Counted from the stretch's first letter, positions 50,251 to 60,212 are shown. The stretch: 64,000 bases of DNA from Akkermansiaceae bacterium (GCA_018402445.1 JAGYIT010000017.1:434001-498000); one strand, 5' to 3'. Numbers and translations: made by a program. Notes: generated from the sequence alone by a model not told the origin.

Positions 50251-52254
50251 TCAGAATATTGTGCGGAGGCGCAGTCCGAAGAGCTGCGGATCCCCCGGCG
50301 AGCCTGCGGTGATCTGTGGATTGATGAAGGAGTAGTAATTCTCATCGAGCAGATTGCGCCCGAAAAAGGCGATGCTGAAACGCTCCGTCGCATAGCCGAT
50401 TTCCGCATCCCAGAGCATATAGGCGTCCTGGGTGAATAGGCCGGTGTTCGCGGCATCGAAACGGGTCAGGCCGGAGACGCGCACCGAGGTCTGGGTGTAA
50501 AAGCCGTTTTCGAAATCATAGCGGACGCCGGCGCTGCCGGTGTACTCCGGCACGAAGGGAACCTCCCTACCATTGAAGTTCGCTCCGAGAGTGAAGGGAT
50601 CGGCGTAAGAGTCGAACTCGGCGTTCACGTAACCGAGGCTGCCGCGGACGGTGAGGCGCTCGACAGGTGTCCAGGCGAGATCCAGCTCGACGCCGCGGGA
50701 AGTGACCTCATCCGCGTTGACGATGGCGAAGTCGGTGCTCCCGGGCACGGGCTGGTTGAGCTGGTAGTCGTCGATCTGATCCCAGAAGCCGCGCAGCCCG
50801 ATGCGGAGATTCTGGTCAGGGTTATCGTATTGGATACCGATTTCGTTCGACCAGTTCGTCTCGCGGTCGTAGGCCGGGCCGTTTGCCTGATCCACAAAGG
50901 CTGTGAATCCGCCGGGTTTGTTGCCGATGCTGCTGCGGACGAACCAATCCACGGTGGGCGTGACGGAATAGGTGAGGCCGAGGACGGGCGAGACAAACAT
51001 CTCATCCTGGGAGTCGCGGACGGAGGCGGGTGGCGCGCCCAGATTTGTGGTTTTCAGCCGATCGATTTCCGATTCGTAGTAGTCCAGCCGCAGCCCGGCA
51101 TCCACAGCAAGCCGCTCGCTGGCCTGCCAGGTGACGTTGCCGAAGGTGGCGAGGTTGAGCTGGTCGATGGAAAATCGGGTGTCCTCGTTCGCCGTGGGAA
51201 AAAACGGCGGGCTGGGAACGAGGAAGCGTCGGGTGGTGAAGCCGTCGTTATCGATCATCATCTGGAAAAATCCGGCTCTCCAACGAAGGCGGGCCTCATC
51301 CGCCGAAGAGAAGCGAATCTCGTTGGAAATGAGATCTTGGTTCTGGTCGATGCGCGAGCGGTTGTCACCGACCCCGGCCATGAGATCCAGATCCACCGTT
51401 GATGGGTTGAGATCCCAAGTTTGGTAGCTCGTGATGGTTTCCATTTTCCCCCAAGCGAAAGCCTTCCGCGAGTGGATCGAAAACTGGTAGCGCTCCAGAT
51501 CCGTGACCCCACGGAAATCGGACGAGTCATTGAACGGATCGGGGCTGAACAGCGAGCTGAGCCGTTGGGAGCCGTCGTTGATGTGCTCGGCGTAAAAGCG
51601 CAGCCGGAGCTCGAAATCATCGCTGGGATTCCAGAACAGGTTGAGAAGGCCGCCGGTGGCCTCACGGTCGTCGGTCTCGTCGTTCAGGAAGGTGTTGCGG
51701 ACGTAGCCATCGCGCTGGTCATGGAAAAGCTGGAGGGTGTAGAACAAATCCCCACCGAGCGGCCCCGAGGTCTGCAAGCCGAGGCCCACATGATTATACG
51801 AACCGTATTCGGCGGAGAAACTCCCCTCCATCTTTTCGCACGGTCGTGAGGTGAACATTTCCACCATTCCGGCGGGACCGTTGCGGCCAAAATTCGGGCC
51901 TTGCGGCCCCCGGTAAACGCGTATTTCCGAGAGTTCTAGCAGCTCGGACGGATAACTATAGGCATCACCCAGCGGGACGTCATCAATGGTGAGTCCGAGC
52001 GCGGGCGGACTGAAGAAAAGCGTGTTGGTGGATCCCCGCATCGCGACCACCTGGCCGTATCCGCGCGAATCCGCCGAGACCACATTGAACCCCGGAACGA
52101 TCCCCGACAGGTCGGAAAACGAGCGGGCCTGGAAAAGCTCGAGTGATTGGCTCGAAATCACACTGACGGCGGATGGCTCATCCTCAATACGCTCCGCTTC
52201 CACAATGGTCGGAGCAAGCAGGAATGGATCCTGTGCATGGAGGGTGGAACTCAA
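50251..52254 (-). CDS. TonB-dependent receptor
   Basis: Plug: DEPSAVSVISSQSLELFQARSFSDLSGIVPGFNVV, VYRGPQGPNFGRNGPAGMVE; beta-barrel ending RNLLDENYYSF...FGLRLRTIF. Confidence 0.92.
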   Translation of the reverse strand: MSSTLHAQDPFLLAPTIVEAERIEDEPSAVSVISSQSLELFQARSFSDLSGIVPGFNVVSADSRGYGQVVAMRGSTNTLFFSPPALGLTIDDVPLGDAYSYPSELLELSEIRVYRGPQGPNFGRNGPAGMVEMFTSRPCEKMEGSFSAEYGSYNHVGLGLQTSGPLGGDLFYTLQLFHDQRDGYVRNTFLNDETDDREATGGLLNLFWNPSDDFELRLRFYAEHINDGSQRLSSLFSPDPFNDSSDFRGVTDLERYQFSIHSRKAFAWGKMETITSYQTWDLNPSTVDLDLMAGVGDNRSRIDQNQDLISNEIRFSSADEARLRWRAGFFQMMIDNDGFTTRRFLVPSPPFFPTANEDTRFSIDQLNLATFGNVTWQASERLAVDAGLRLDYYESEIDRLKTTNLGAPPASVRDSQDEMFVSPVLGLTYSVTPTVDWFVRSSIGNKPGGFTAFVDQANGPAYDRETNWSNEIGIQYDNPDQNLRIGLRGFWDQIDDYQLNQPVPGSTDFAIVNADEVTSRGVELDLAWTPVERLTVRGSLGYVNAEFDSYADPFTLGANFNGREVPFVPEYTGSAGVRYDFENGFYTQTSVRVSGLTRFDAANTGLFTQDAYMLWDAEIGYATERFSIAFFGRNLLDENYYSFINPQITAGSPGDPQLFGLRLRTIF

Positions 52255-52458
52255 GGCGAAGGCGACGGAAGCGGTGCAGCATGGGTGGGTTCATCGTTAA
52301 GCGTGTGGCGATATGGTGTACTGGGGTCGATCAGGCGAAAGCGAAAAAGCTCCGCTCGGACGGGTAAGTTCCCGGAGACTTTATCCGTTCCAGACGTGGA
52401 ATGGGATCAACTGACTGATCCCTTGCACGCCACCTGAATTGACCTAAGATCCGAAATC

Positions 52459-53667
52459 ATGAAACTTCCTTTTCTGTTTATCGCACTGCTTCCCGGCCTT
52501 GCTCTCGCCCAAGACTGGCCGCGTTACCTTGGCCCGGACGGATCGGGAAAGGTGGAAGGAAACATCCGGACGAACTGGAAGGAGGAGAAGCCGAAGGAAC
52601 TCTGGCGCAAGGATCTCGGCAAAGGCTGCACCAGCTTCGCCATCGCCGGCGACAAAGTGGTGGTTATGGGCAACAAGGACAACACCGACATCGTCTGGTG
52701 CCTCGACGCCGCGACCGGAAAGGAAATCTGGACCCACAAATACTCGCAGAAACTCGACCCGAAACTCTACGATGGCGGTCCGAACGCCACGCCGACGATT
52801 GACGGTGACGTCGTTTACACCCTCAGCCGCACTGGAAACCTGTTCTGCCTTTCCATGGCCGATGGCAAACCGAAATGGCACAAACATTTCCAGAAGGACT
52901 TCGAGGGAACCGCCCCGAGCTGGGGTTATTCCGCCTCACCGGTGGTGAAAGGTGACCTGCTCTACTGCCTGCCTTGCGCGGACGACGGAGGATTGTTCGC
53001 GCTGGAAAAGGCGACCGGCAAAGTGAGCTGGAAATCGGGCGACGACACCAAGCCGGGCTACGCGGCTCCGGTATTTTTTAACCACAAGGGCCGCGATGTG
53101 GTGGCCGCGTTTCATGGCCGCGAGCTGGTCACTTACAGCTTGGACGGCAAGGGCAAGCCGGTCTTCGATTTCGGCTGGCGGACATCCTACGACGTGAACG
53201 CCAGCAACCCCCAATACCATGACGGCATGATGTTCCTCGCCTCCGGTTACGGCATGGGCTACGTGGTCATCGATGTTTCGTATGGCAAGCCGAAGGTGCT
53301 CCACAAGGATGAGGACATCCGCATGATTTTCCAAAACAGCATCCTGCAGGACGGCGACATCCTCGGCGTTTTCGGAGATAAAAACATCGCCGCCGAACTC
53401 ATCCGCATGGACATGAAAACCGGTAAGGCTCGCTGGCGCGCAAAAATGCCCGGCACCCGCGGCAGTTCGCTGATGGTCGGCGACCAGATGGTGATCCTCT
53501 CGGAAACTGGCGACATCATTTGCGGCGAGCCCGCCAAGTCCGGATGGACGGAACATGGCCGTGTCAAAGCGCTGCCATCGGTCAGTTGGGCTCCCGTCGC
53601 ATTCGCCCATGGCAGGATCTTCGCGCGTTCCAACAAGGGCGAGGCGGTCTGCCTAGAGGTGAAATAA
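52459..53667 (+). CDS. PQQ-like beta-propeller secreted protein
   Basis: Signal peptide; DWPRYLGPDGSGKVEG; VWCLDAATGKEIWTHKY repeats. Confidence 0.88.
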   Translation: MKLPFLFIALLPGLALAQDWPRYLGPDGSGKVEGNIRTNWKEEKPKELWRKDLGKGCTSFAIAGDKVVVMGNKDNTDIVWCLDAATGKEIWTHKYSQKLDPKLYDGGPNATPTIDGDVVYTLSRTGNLFCLSMADGKPKWHKHFQKDFEGTAPSWGYSASPVVKGDLLYCLPCADDGGLFALEKATGKVSWKSGDDTKPGYAAPVFFNHKGRDVVAAFHGRELVTYSLDGKGKPVFDFGWRTSYDVNASNPQYHDGMMFLASGYGMGYVVIDVSYGKPKVLHKDEDIRMIFQNSILQDGDILGVFGDKNIAAELIRMDMKTGKARWRAKMPGTRGSSLMVGDQMVILSETGDIICGEPAKSGWTEHGRVKALPSVSWAPVAFAHGRIFARSNKGEAVCLEVK

Positions 53668-53727
53668 GCCCCGGGGCAATCAAGCAATGGAAAGCGCTCG
53701 TGAACAGGGGACAGCGCGTGCGCAGCC

Positions 53728-53859
53728 TTTTGAGTGCGTGCGATCATTCGCCGCTTTCATTCACCCCGAGGCTGTTTTGACGGGACGCTGCGAACTTTCC
53801 ATGCCATAGCTGTTTTCAGCCTAAGCATACAAAAGCGGCGATTCTCCCCGCACTCAAAA
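53728..53859 (+). repeat. Dispersed structured repeat, divergent copy 3
   Basis: Same outer arms TTTTGAGTGCG / CGCACTCAAAA and CCGCTTT / AAAGCGG stem as copies 1 and 2, diverged interior. Confidence 0.8.
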
Positions 53860-53962
53860 GGCTTTGCCCCGCCCAAACCCGATGCTTCCCGGCTTGATCG
53901 TGATGAAGTGGCTCTTACTTTTTTTTGACAGCCATCGATTCCGGGTTTCGTATGGGTTTGTG

Positions 53963-55222
53963 ATGAAAGCAGAAATTTTTGCAACGAGCTTATTGCTGAC
54001 GGGTTTTCTCAGTGCCGGGAACTGGCCCGCATGGCGCGGTGAAGGCAGTAACGGCGCAACCACCGGCAAGCAGCCTCCAGTCGATCTGGCGGAAAAATTA
54101 CTATGGAAGGCCGAGCTCCCAGGGCGCGGTTGCTCGACCCCGATCGTGTGGGGTGATAAGCTCTTCGTTACCAGCCCGATCGGTGATGAGGACGGCTTGC
54201 TGGCCTTGGATGCCAAGGGCAAGGAACTCTGGCGCATAACCTTCGGCACGGGCACTCCCGGGCGCGGTCAACGCGTCGGCAGCTCCACGAATTCCTCGCC
54301 GATCACCGATGGGAAGGTCGTCGTGGCCTATTTCAAATCGGGGACGGTTGCGTGTGTCGATCTCGACGGCAAGGCGCTGTGGAAGGTCAACCTACAGGAG
54401 AAATACGGCAAGGATACGCTCTGGTGGGATCAGGGAACTTCCCCCGTTTTCGCCGGTGGGAACGTTGTCGTGGCGGTGATGCAAACGGGCGGCGATTCCT
54501 ATCTGGTCGCGCTGGATCCGAAGACGGGCGGAGAAGTTTGGAAAACCTCCCGGAAATACGAAACCGGTGAGGAATCCGGCGATGCCTACACTACACCCCA
54601 TGTGGTCAAGCGTGACGGGAAAGAGCAGATCGTCACTTGGGGCGCGGATCACCTCACCGGCCACGACGCGGAGACCGGCAAGCTTCTGTGGCAATGCGGC
54701 GGCTTCAACCCGAAACGCGCGGGTATGCAGCGAGTCATCGCTTCCGCAGTGGTCGCCGATGGTCTCGCGGTAGTCCCCTTCAACCGGGGTGGCTCGCTCG
54801 GCGCGATCCGTATAGATGCTAGTGGCGATGTAACGGAGACTCATTGGGCATGGCGCAACGACAAACTCGGCACCGACGCCGCTTCTCCAGTGCTCCACGA
54901 TGGCAAGGTTTTCGTGCTCAAGGATGGCGGTCCAGAACGCGGACGCTTGACCTGCCTGGACGCCAAAACCGGCGAGCAACTCTGGGAATCGACCCTACCG
55001 AAAGGGCCACAGGTCTATTACGCATCTCCGCTTCTCGTAGGAGATCAAATCTATTGCGCGAGGGAAGACGGGATGATCTTCAGCGGGAAAATCACAGATG
55101 ACGGCCTATCGGATATCAAGACCCACGCTCTTGAGGAGGGAGTCATCGCTTCTCCCATCTCCGTGGGTGGTCGTCTATTCCTGCGCACCGACAAATCCCT
55201 GTTCTGCTTCGGCGAGAATTGA
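53963..55222 (+). CDS. PQQ-like beta-propeller secreted protein
   Basis: NWPAWRGEGSNGATTGKQPP; GCSTPIVWGDKLFVTSPIGDEDGLLALDAKGKELW; start uncertain (ORF opens at 53864). Confidence 0.85.
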   Translation: MKAEIFATSLLLTGFLSAGNWPAWRGEGSNGATTGKQPPVDLAEKLLWKAELPGRGCSTPIVWGDKLFVTSPIGDEDGLLALDAKGKELWRITFGTGTPGRGQRVGSSTNSSPITDGKVVVAYFKSGTVACVDLDGKALWKVNLQEKYGKDTLWWDQGTSPVFAGGNVVVAVMQTGGDSYLVALDPKTGGEVWKTSRKYETGEESGDAYTTPHVVKRDGKEQIVTWGADHLTGHDAETGKLLWQCGGFNPKRAGMQRVIASAVVADGLAVVPFNRGGSLGAIRIDASGDVTETHWAWRNDKLGTDAASPVLHDGKVFVLKDGGPERGRLTCLDAKTGEQLWESTLPKGPQVYYASPLLVGDQIYCAREDGMIFSGKITDDGLSDIKTHALEEGVIASPISVGGRLFLRTDKSLFCFGEN

Positions 55223-55234
55223 TCGCGGGGGCGC

Positions 55235-56695
55235 TCAGGGCTTCACGTCATAGCAAAACAGCAGATCCTGATCGCGCAGATAAAGTTTGCCGCCGATGAC
55301 CACCGGATGCGCCCAGATTTTGCCGTTGGTGCCTTCGCGCAATTTGGTCTGGCGGGGAATTTCGAAGCGACCGTGCTCCACGTATTTGTTGGGATTCGCC
55401 TCGGCTAAAAAGACCGATCCCGCCTCTTCGTCCATGCAGTAGAGCATTCCGTCCGCGTAATGAACGGCACCCTTCTGGCTGCCCTCGCCACGCTGGCTCC
55501 ACTTCTGCTTGCCGGTCGCAAGCTCCTGGCAAACGAGGCCGCCGCCATCGGAAAATCCGTAGATGTGGCCGTCCACCAGCACCACGCCGCCGTGATGGTT
55601 TTTCATCACCTTATTTTCCCAAACATCCTCGGCTTTCTCGCCGTCGATTTTCACCAGCTTGCATCCCGAGCCATAACCCGAGGTCATGTAAACCGTGCCC
55701 TCATGATAGACCGGCGTCGGGATCACCGCGGTCCGTCCTTCACGCCAGGGAGATGTCCACAGGACATCTCCGTTTTCCGCATCCACTCCGGCCAGCGTGT
55801 TCATGAAAAGCTGGATGTATTGCCGCTTGCCTTTCACATCGGCGGCGACCAGCGAGGAATACTGCGCGCCGTCCTTGAGGTCTTTGCTGCGCCACAATTC
55901 TTTGCCAGTTTTCTTGTCCAGCGCGACGATCGCCCCTTGATCACCACCGGGAGTGACAACGACCTTATCACCATCCACCAACGGCGATTCCGAATAGCCC
56001 CAGCCCGGTATGGCGCCGCCGAAATCCTTTACCAAATCCTTACTCCAAAGCTTTTTCCCGTCATCCGCGTCGAAGCATGCCAGCCCGCCGTTCGCGCTCA
56101 TTGCAAAGACCATTCCGTCACTCACCGTCGGCGCGCCGCGCGTCCCCGCGCCCCATCCCGTGCTGTAACCCTTTTCCGGATCCTCACCGATCGGAGCCGA
56201 CCAGAGTTCCTTACCACCGGCATCGAGGCAAATGATCTCTGCCTTTCCATCGCGGCTCCCGGTCAGGTAAATTTTGCCACCCACCAGCGCCGGCGAGCTG
56301 TAACCCTTGCCAGCGTTTTCAAATGTCCAAAGCAGCTTCGGCCCTTCCTGCGGCCACTCTTTCAACAAGCCGGTGTCCGGTGACTTTCCGTCCCGCGCCG
56401 CACCGCGCCAGGTCGGCCAATCGGTGGCGCCCTGTGGCATCGCCGCCGCGGCCTTTTCAGCAAATACTTGATCGTCTTGGGAAAAACGCTCCAGCTCCAG
56501 CTCAAAGGTTTTGCCGTCCTTGCGCTTCAAAGTCACCTTGCCGTCCTTGAGACCGATGAGCTCTGCTTCCAGTGTCTTGCCGCTCTCTGCGTCCGTCCAT
56601 GTCCGCGCGCGCAGCGAGGTGCCGCCGATGATGAATGCCATGGCCGTCAGCGCGGGAAGGAGAGGGAATCGCTTAGTCATTCTTCGAATAAACAA
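55235..56695 (-). CDS. SHD1-domain plus PQQ-like beta-propeller protein
   Basis: RTWTDAESGKTLEAELIGLKDGKVTLKRKDGKTFELELERFSQDDQ; DWPTWRGAARDGKSPDTGLLKEWPQEGPKLLW. Confidence 0.88.
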   Translation of the reverse strand: MFIRRMTKRFPLLPALTAMAFIIGGTSLRARTWTDAESGKTLEAELIGLKDGKVTLKRKDGKTFELELERFSQDDQVFAEKAAAAMPQGATDWPTWRGAARDGKSPDTGLLKEWPQEGPKLLWTFENAGKGYSSPALVGGKIYLTGSRDGKAEIICLDAGGKELWSAPIGEDPEKGYSTGWGAGTRGAPTVSDGMVFAMSANGGLACFDADDGKKLWSKDLVKDFGGAIPGWGYSESPLVDGDKVVVTPGGDQGAIVALDKKTGKELWRSKDLKDGAQYSSLVAADVKGKRQYIQLFMNTLAGVDAENGDVLWTSPWREGRTAVIPTPVYHEGTVYMTSGYGSGCKLVKIDGEKAEDVWENKVMKNHHGGVVLVDGHIYGFSDGGGLVCQELATGKQKWSQRGEGSQKGAVHYADGMLYCMDEEAGSVFLAEANPNKYVEHGRFEIPRQTKLREGTNGKIWAHPVVIGGKLYLRDQDLLFCYDVKP

Positions 56696-56871
56696 AGAAT
56701 GGCCAGGAAATCAATCCATTGATTGCTAGAATTGCATTCGGGGGCAAACGGGAGCCGCTCATCAGTGGGGTCGCTCTATTTCACATTTTCCAATACGCGA
56801 ATGGTAAGGCGTGAAGAGAAGGCTCCTGGGTAAATGTCGTACTATTGATCGGTTGAGGGATGGCTGTTGGC

Positions 56872-56954
56872 GCAAGGAGGGGCTGCGTTCCGCTGCCAGA
56901 GAGGGGCAAGGGAATCGCTGGGTTGCCGGGCAGCAGAATGCAGCCCCTCCTTGC
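56872..56954. repeat. REP-like hairpin element with 15-bp perfect inverted repeat GCAAGGAGGGGCTGC / GCAGCCCCTCCTTGC
   Basis: Arms at 56872-56886 and 56940-56954 in an intergenic gap. Confidence 0.75.
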
Positions 56955-57064
56955 AGGCTTCAGCTTTTTCCGGTATTGGCATCCTGGATTTCCGCTTCTA
57001 TCCTGCGCTGCAATTTGGATCTTTCGATTGAGGTTTTTTCCAGCACGATACAAATAATTGCCCG

Positions 57065-57550
57065 ATGACCCAAACCCCGCCATCCAGTTTCCACCGCTGG
57101 GTCATCCGCCCCATCGCGAACCAGCTCCGGCAGGGCACCAGCCCGGAGAAACTCTCCTGGAGCGTTTCCCTCGGCCTCACGCTCGGGATCTTCCCCATCA
57201 TGGGCAGCACCTCCCTGGTGTGCTTCGCCGTCGGCCACCTGTTCCGTCTAAACCAGCCCGTCCTGCACCTTTTCAAGACCTTCACCTACCCGATCCACCT
57301 CGCGCTGATCCTCGTCTTCATCCGCCTCGGACAGCATCTCAACGGCGTCCCGCCCATCCGCTTCTCCATCCCCCAGCTCCTCAGCCGCTTCAAGGACGAC
57401 CCCGCCCAGTTCGCCCGCGATTTCGGCGTCGCTGCCCTCCATGGCATCGAGGCCTGGGCCATCGCCGCGCTTTTCCTGATCCCACTCCTCTATTTCATCT
57501 CCCTGCCCATCCTCCGGAAACTCCTCGGAAAAGTCCGCACGGAAACGTGA
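57065..57550 (+). CDS. DUF2062 domain membrane protein
   Basis: GTSPEKLSWSVSLGLTLGIFPIMGSTSLVCFAVGHLFRLNQPVLHL. Confidence 0.85.
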   Translation: MTQTPPSSFHRWVIRPIANQLRQGTSPEKLSWSVSLGLTLGIFPIMGSTSLVCFAVGHLFRLNQPVLHLFKTFTYPIHLALILVFIRLGQHLNGVPPIRFSIPQLLSRFKDDPAQFARDFGVAALHGIEAWAIAALFLIPLLYFISLPILRKLLGKVRTET

Positions 57551-57788
57551 TCCCCACCTCCATGCTGCACGGTGTAACCGCTTCCCAAGCTGGTTTTCAT
57601 GTCGGTAATCCAAGTCAATCCGCGGCATGGATTATATTTTCCGAACTGCCGGCGAGCCTCCACGAAGGAAATATCGCCAGTTACCGCCTACGGCCCGATG
57701 AGTTTTCGCTCTGGAAGGCTGGCTGGCAGTAAAACTTCCCGCAGGGCAGCCGCTTGCGCTCGCGCGTTCCAACGTTCATCATCCCCCC

Positions 57789-58643
57789 ATGTCGGAAATC
57801 CTCATCACCCTCGGCGATCCGGCGGGCATCGGCCCGGAGATCATCGCCGCAGCGCTCGCTTCTGGGAAACTTCCGGAGGGTTTTTCTTTCCGTGTGATCG
57901 GCGACCGCCTGGCGGGTGTGCCGGGGAAGCCCGATGAGAAATCCGCCGAGTCCGCGTTGGATGCGTTGCGGGAGTCGGCGCGCTTATTGCGGGAGACGGA
58001 CGCGGCGGCGGTGGTGACCGGGCCAGTGTCGAAGGAGGCGCTGCAGTCCGTCGGCTTTGCGTTTCCGGGGCAGACGGAATTTTTCGCGCACGAGCTCGGT
58101 GCGGCGCAGCATGGGATGCTGCTGACAGGGCCAACGCTAACGGTCGGGCTGGCGACGATCCATGAGGCACTGGCCGATGTGCCGCAGCTACTGACAGTGG
58201 AGTGCATCGTTTCCATCGGGAGGCTGACGGCGGATTTTCTAAGGAAAAGGGGGGTCGCCGAGCCGCGCATCGCGGTGTGCGGGCTCAATCCTCATGCGGG
58301 AGAGAACGGTGCGTTTGGAAAGGAAGAGAGCACGGTGATTTTCCCGGCGATCCAGATCCTCAACGAAACCGGACTAGCCGATTTCACCGGCCCGCATGTG
58401 CCTGATGCCATTTTCCGCGATGCGGCGCAGGGAAAATATGATGCCGTGCTGGCGATGTATCACGACCAAGGATTGATCCCGCTCAAACTACTGGACTTCG
58501 ATGAGGCAGTGAACGTCACGCTCGGCCTGCCGAAGCCGCGCACCAGCCCCGACCACGGCACCGCGTATCCGATCGCCGGCAAAGGCCTCGCGAATCCGTC
58601 CTCGATGATCGCGGCGATTTGCTTGGCGTGCGAGCTGGCGTAG
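57789..58643 (+). CDS. pdxA: 4-hydroxythreonine-4-phosphate dehydrogenase
   Basis: ITLGDPAGIGPEIIAAAL; VTGPVSKEAL; GLNPHAGENGAFGKEE; YHDQGLIPLKLLDFDEAVNVTLGLPKPRTSPDHGTA. Confidence 0.94.
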   Translation: MSEILITLGDPAGIGPEIIAAALASGKLPEGFSFRVIGDRLAGVPGKPDEKSAESALDALRESARLLRETDAAAVVTGPVSKEALQSVGFAFPGQTEFFAHELGAAQHGMLLTGPTLTVGLATIHEALADVPQLLTVECIVSIGRLTADFLRKRGVAEPRIAVCGLNPHAGENGAFGKEESTVIFPAIQILNETGLADFTGPHVPDAIFRDAAQGKYDAVLAMYHDQGLIPLKLLDFDEAVNVTLGLPKPRTSPDHGTAYPIAGKGLANPSSMIAAICLACELA

Positions 58644-58649
58644 AATCAA

Positions 58650-58870
58650 TCATCATAATGTCCCGGTGTAAGTCCGGCGCTATCCGCAAAACCTGGCAAT
58701 CGGCGCCGATTCCCGCCGCGACGCGCAAGACCAGATTCTGCAACTCCTTTCCCTCCACCTCGTCGCTGGTAAACAGGTCGAGAGCGTAAGAACGGCGGTG
58801 ATCCAGATAGAAGAGGCCGAGGGCGCTGCCTCCGATGAGGAAAAATCTTTGTTCCTGAGCGAACCACAGG
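58650..58870 (-). pseudogene. Relic of an AbiEii-like nucleotidyltransferase
   Basis: Minus strand reads AQEQRFFLIGGSALGLFYLDHRRSYALDLFTSDEVEGKELQNLVLRVAAGIGADCQVLRIAPDLHRDIMMIDST, matching the GGTALALFYLxHRxSxDLDLFT type motif but truncated, with DLDLF changed to ALDLF. Confidence 0.65.
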
Positions 58871-59091
58871 CGCTAAAAATCCCGCTTAAGCGGGGTGCAG
58901 GCGTTAGAGTCTTCTCAATACATAAGCGGCGCGGAGCTGATTATTGAAGATGCGGGATCTGCGGGTGGGGGTAGGTTGACGGCTCTTATATGGCGGCGCG
59001 GGCTGCCGGGTGGAGGTGGAGGTGGAAAGGGGCTGAATCGCGGCCATTGAATCGTTGACCGTTGGCGGGGGGCGTGTCAAACTGTCGGTGT

Positions 59092-59685
59092 ATGAAATTT
59101 CTTCCCTTAGGAATCATTCCCGTCGGCTTCGCGCTTGTCGCCTGCGAGATGATGAACGCGCCCCTCAGCAGTGATGGCAGCTTCGATCCGCTCGGCCCGC
59201 CCGGCGGCGGCATGAGGAATATCGACACCAGCTACGGCTCATTGATCCAGCCAGGCCAGTTCGTGACGGCGAGCATCCCAAACACCGCTTTCTACAAGAA
59301 TAAACCCAAGGGCACCGAGGACGCCGACAAGCTGCTAAACCTCGGCACCAACATGAGGATCGTCTCCAACGACGGCCCTTATGTGAAAGTGGAACTCGAC
59401 AGCGGCGAGGTCGGCTGGGTGCCTTCCGTAATGGTCGCCACCTCCAACCCGGAACTCTCGCCCATCGACGGGGCCTACCAGATTTATCCGCCCCTTCCCG
59501 ACACCGGATCGCTGGAGCCTCTGCCCGTCATCGATCTCGGCGGTCTCCCGCCCGAAGGCGCGATCCCGACGATCATCGATCCCGACGCCCCCGCCCCCTT
59601 GCCGACCGCCCCTCTCACCGTAAATCCCATCCCCGATCTCGCGCCTGCCGAACCCGACGCTGCACCCGAGATTCCCGAAGAATAG
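59092..59685 (+). CDS. Secreted/lipoprotein-like protein with SH3-like domain and Pro-rich C-terminus
   Basis: MKFLPLGIIPVGFALVAC; MRIVSNDGPYVKVELDSGEVGWVPSVMV. Confidence 0.65.
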   Translation: MKFLPLGIIPVGFALVACEMMNAPLSSDGSFDPLGPPGGGMRNIDTSYGSLIQPGQFVTASIPNTAFYKNKPKGTEDADKLLNLGTNMRIVSNDGPYVKVELDSGEVGWVPSVMVATSNPELSPIDGAYQIYPPLPDTGSLEPLPVIDLGGLPPEGAIPTIIDPDAPAPLPTAPLTVNPIPDLAPAEPDAAPEIPEE

Positions 59686-59730
59686 GCCGAAGAATAGGCA
59701 GAAGAGGAAAACCCGAGGAGAGTGAACGGC

Positions 59731-60087
59731 ATGGATTTGAACGCGCTTTGTGAAATCGCCGGTGAGGAGGTGGCCATGATCGTGAAGGTCTTGCCCGACG
59801 GCGTGAAGGAACAGGCGCTAAACTGCCCCGTTTCCTACGAGAGCAAGCCCGCGCCGGACGACGACCTCGAGGAGGACATCCTCGGGCTTTTCGAGGGTGC
59901 CTCCCTCATCGAGGAACCCGGCCCGGACGCCATGCCCATCATCCGCATTTTCGTCGGGAACCTCTGGGAATACACGGAGCGCGACGAGCAGGATTTCCGC
60001 GATGAGGTGGGCACGACCTATCTCCACGAACTCGGCCATTACCTGGGTTGGGACGAGGACGAGGTCGCTGAGCGCGGATTGGAATGA
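59731..60087 (+). CDS. Metallopeptidase family protein (zincin, PF06262-like)
   Basis: IRIFVGNLWEYTERDEQDFRDEVGTTYLHELGHYLGWDEDEVAERGLE. Confidence 0.85.
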   Translation: MDLNALCEIAGEEVAMIVKVLPDGVKEQALNCPVSYESKPAPDDDLEEDILGLFEGASLIEEPGPDAMPIIRIFVGNLWEYTERDEQDFRDEVGTTYLHELGHYLGWDEDEVAERGLE

Positions 60088-60212
60088 TCCCATGGCACTC
60101 CGCCAGCCGCCGCTGATGCCCGCCCCATCCATGAAGCCCATTCTTCAGATGCACGCACCCTTCCCGCGTTTCCCCTTCCCACCCGGCACGGGAACGGCTA
60201 GTTGCTAGGCCG

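Noticed and set aside
55750-55775. Perfect palindrome GGAGATGTCC-ACA-GGACATCTCC inside the PQQ/SHD1 gene, considered as a REP insertion
   Set aside because: It encodes GDVLWTSPW, which fits the normal PQQ-propeller motif, so it appears to be native coding sequence
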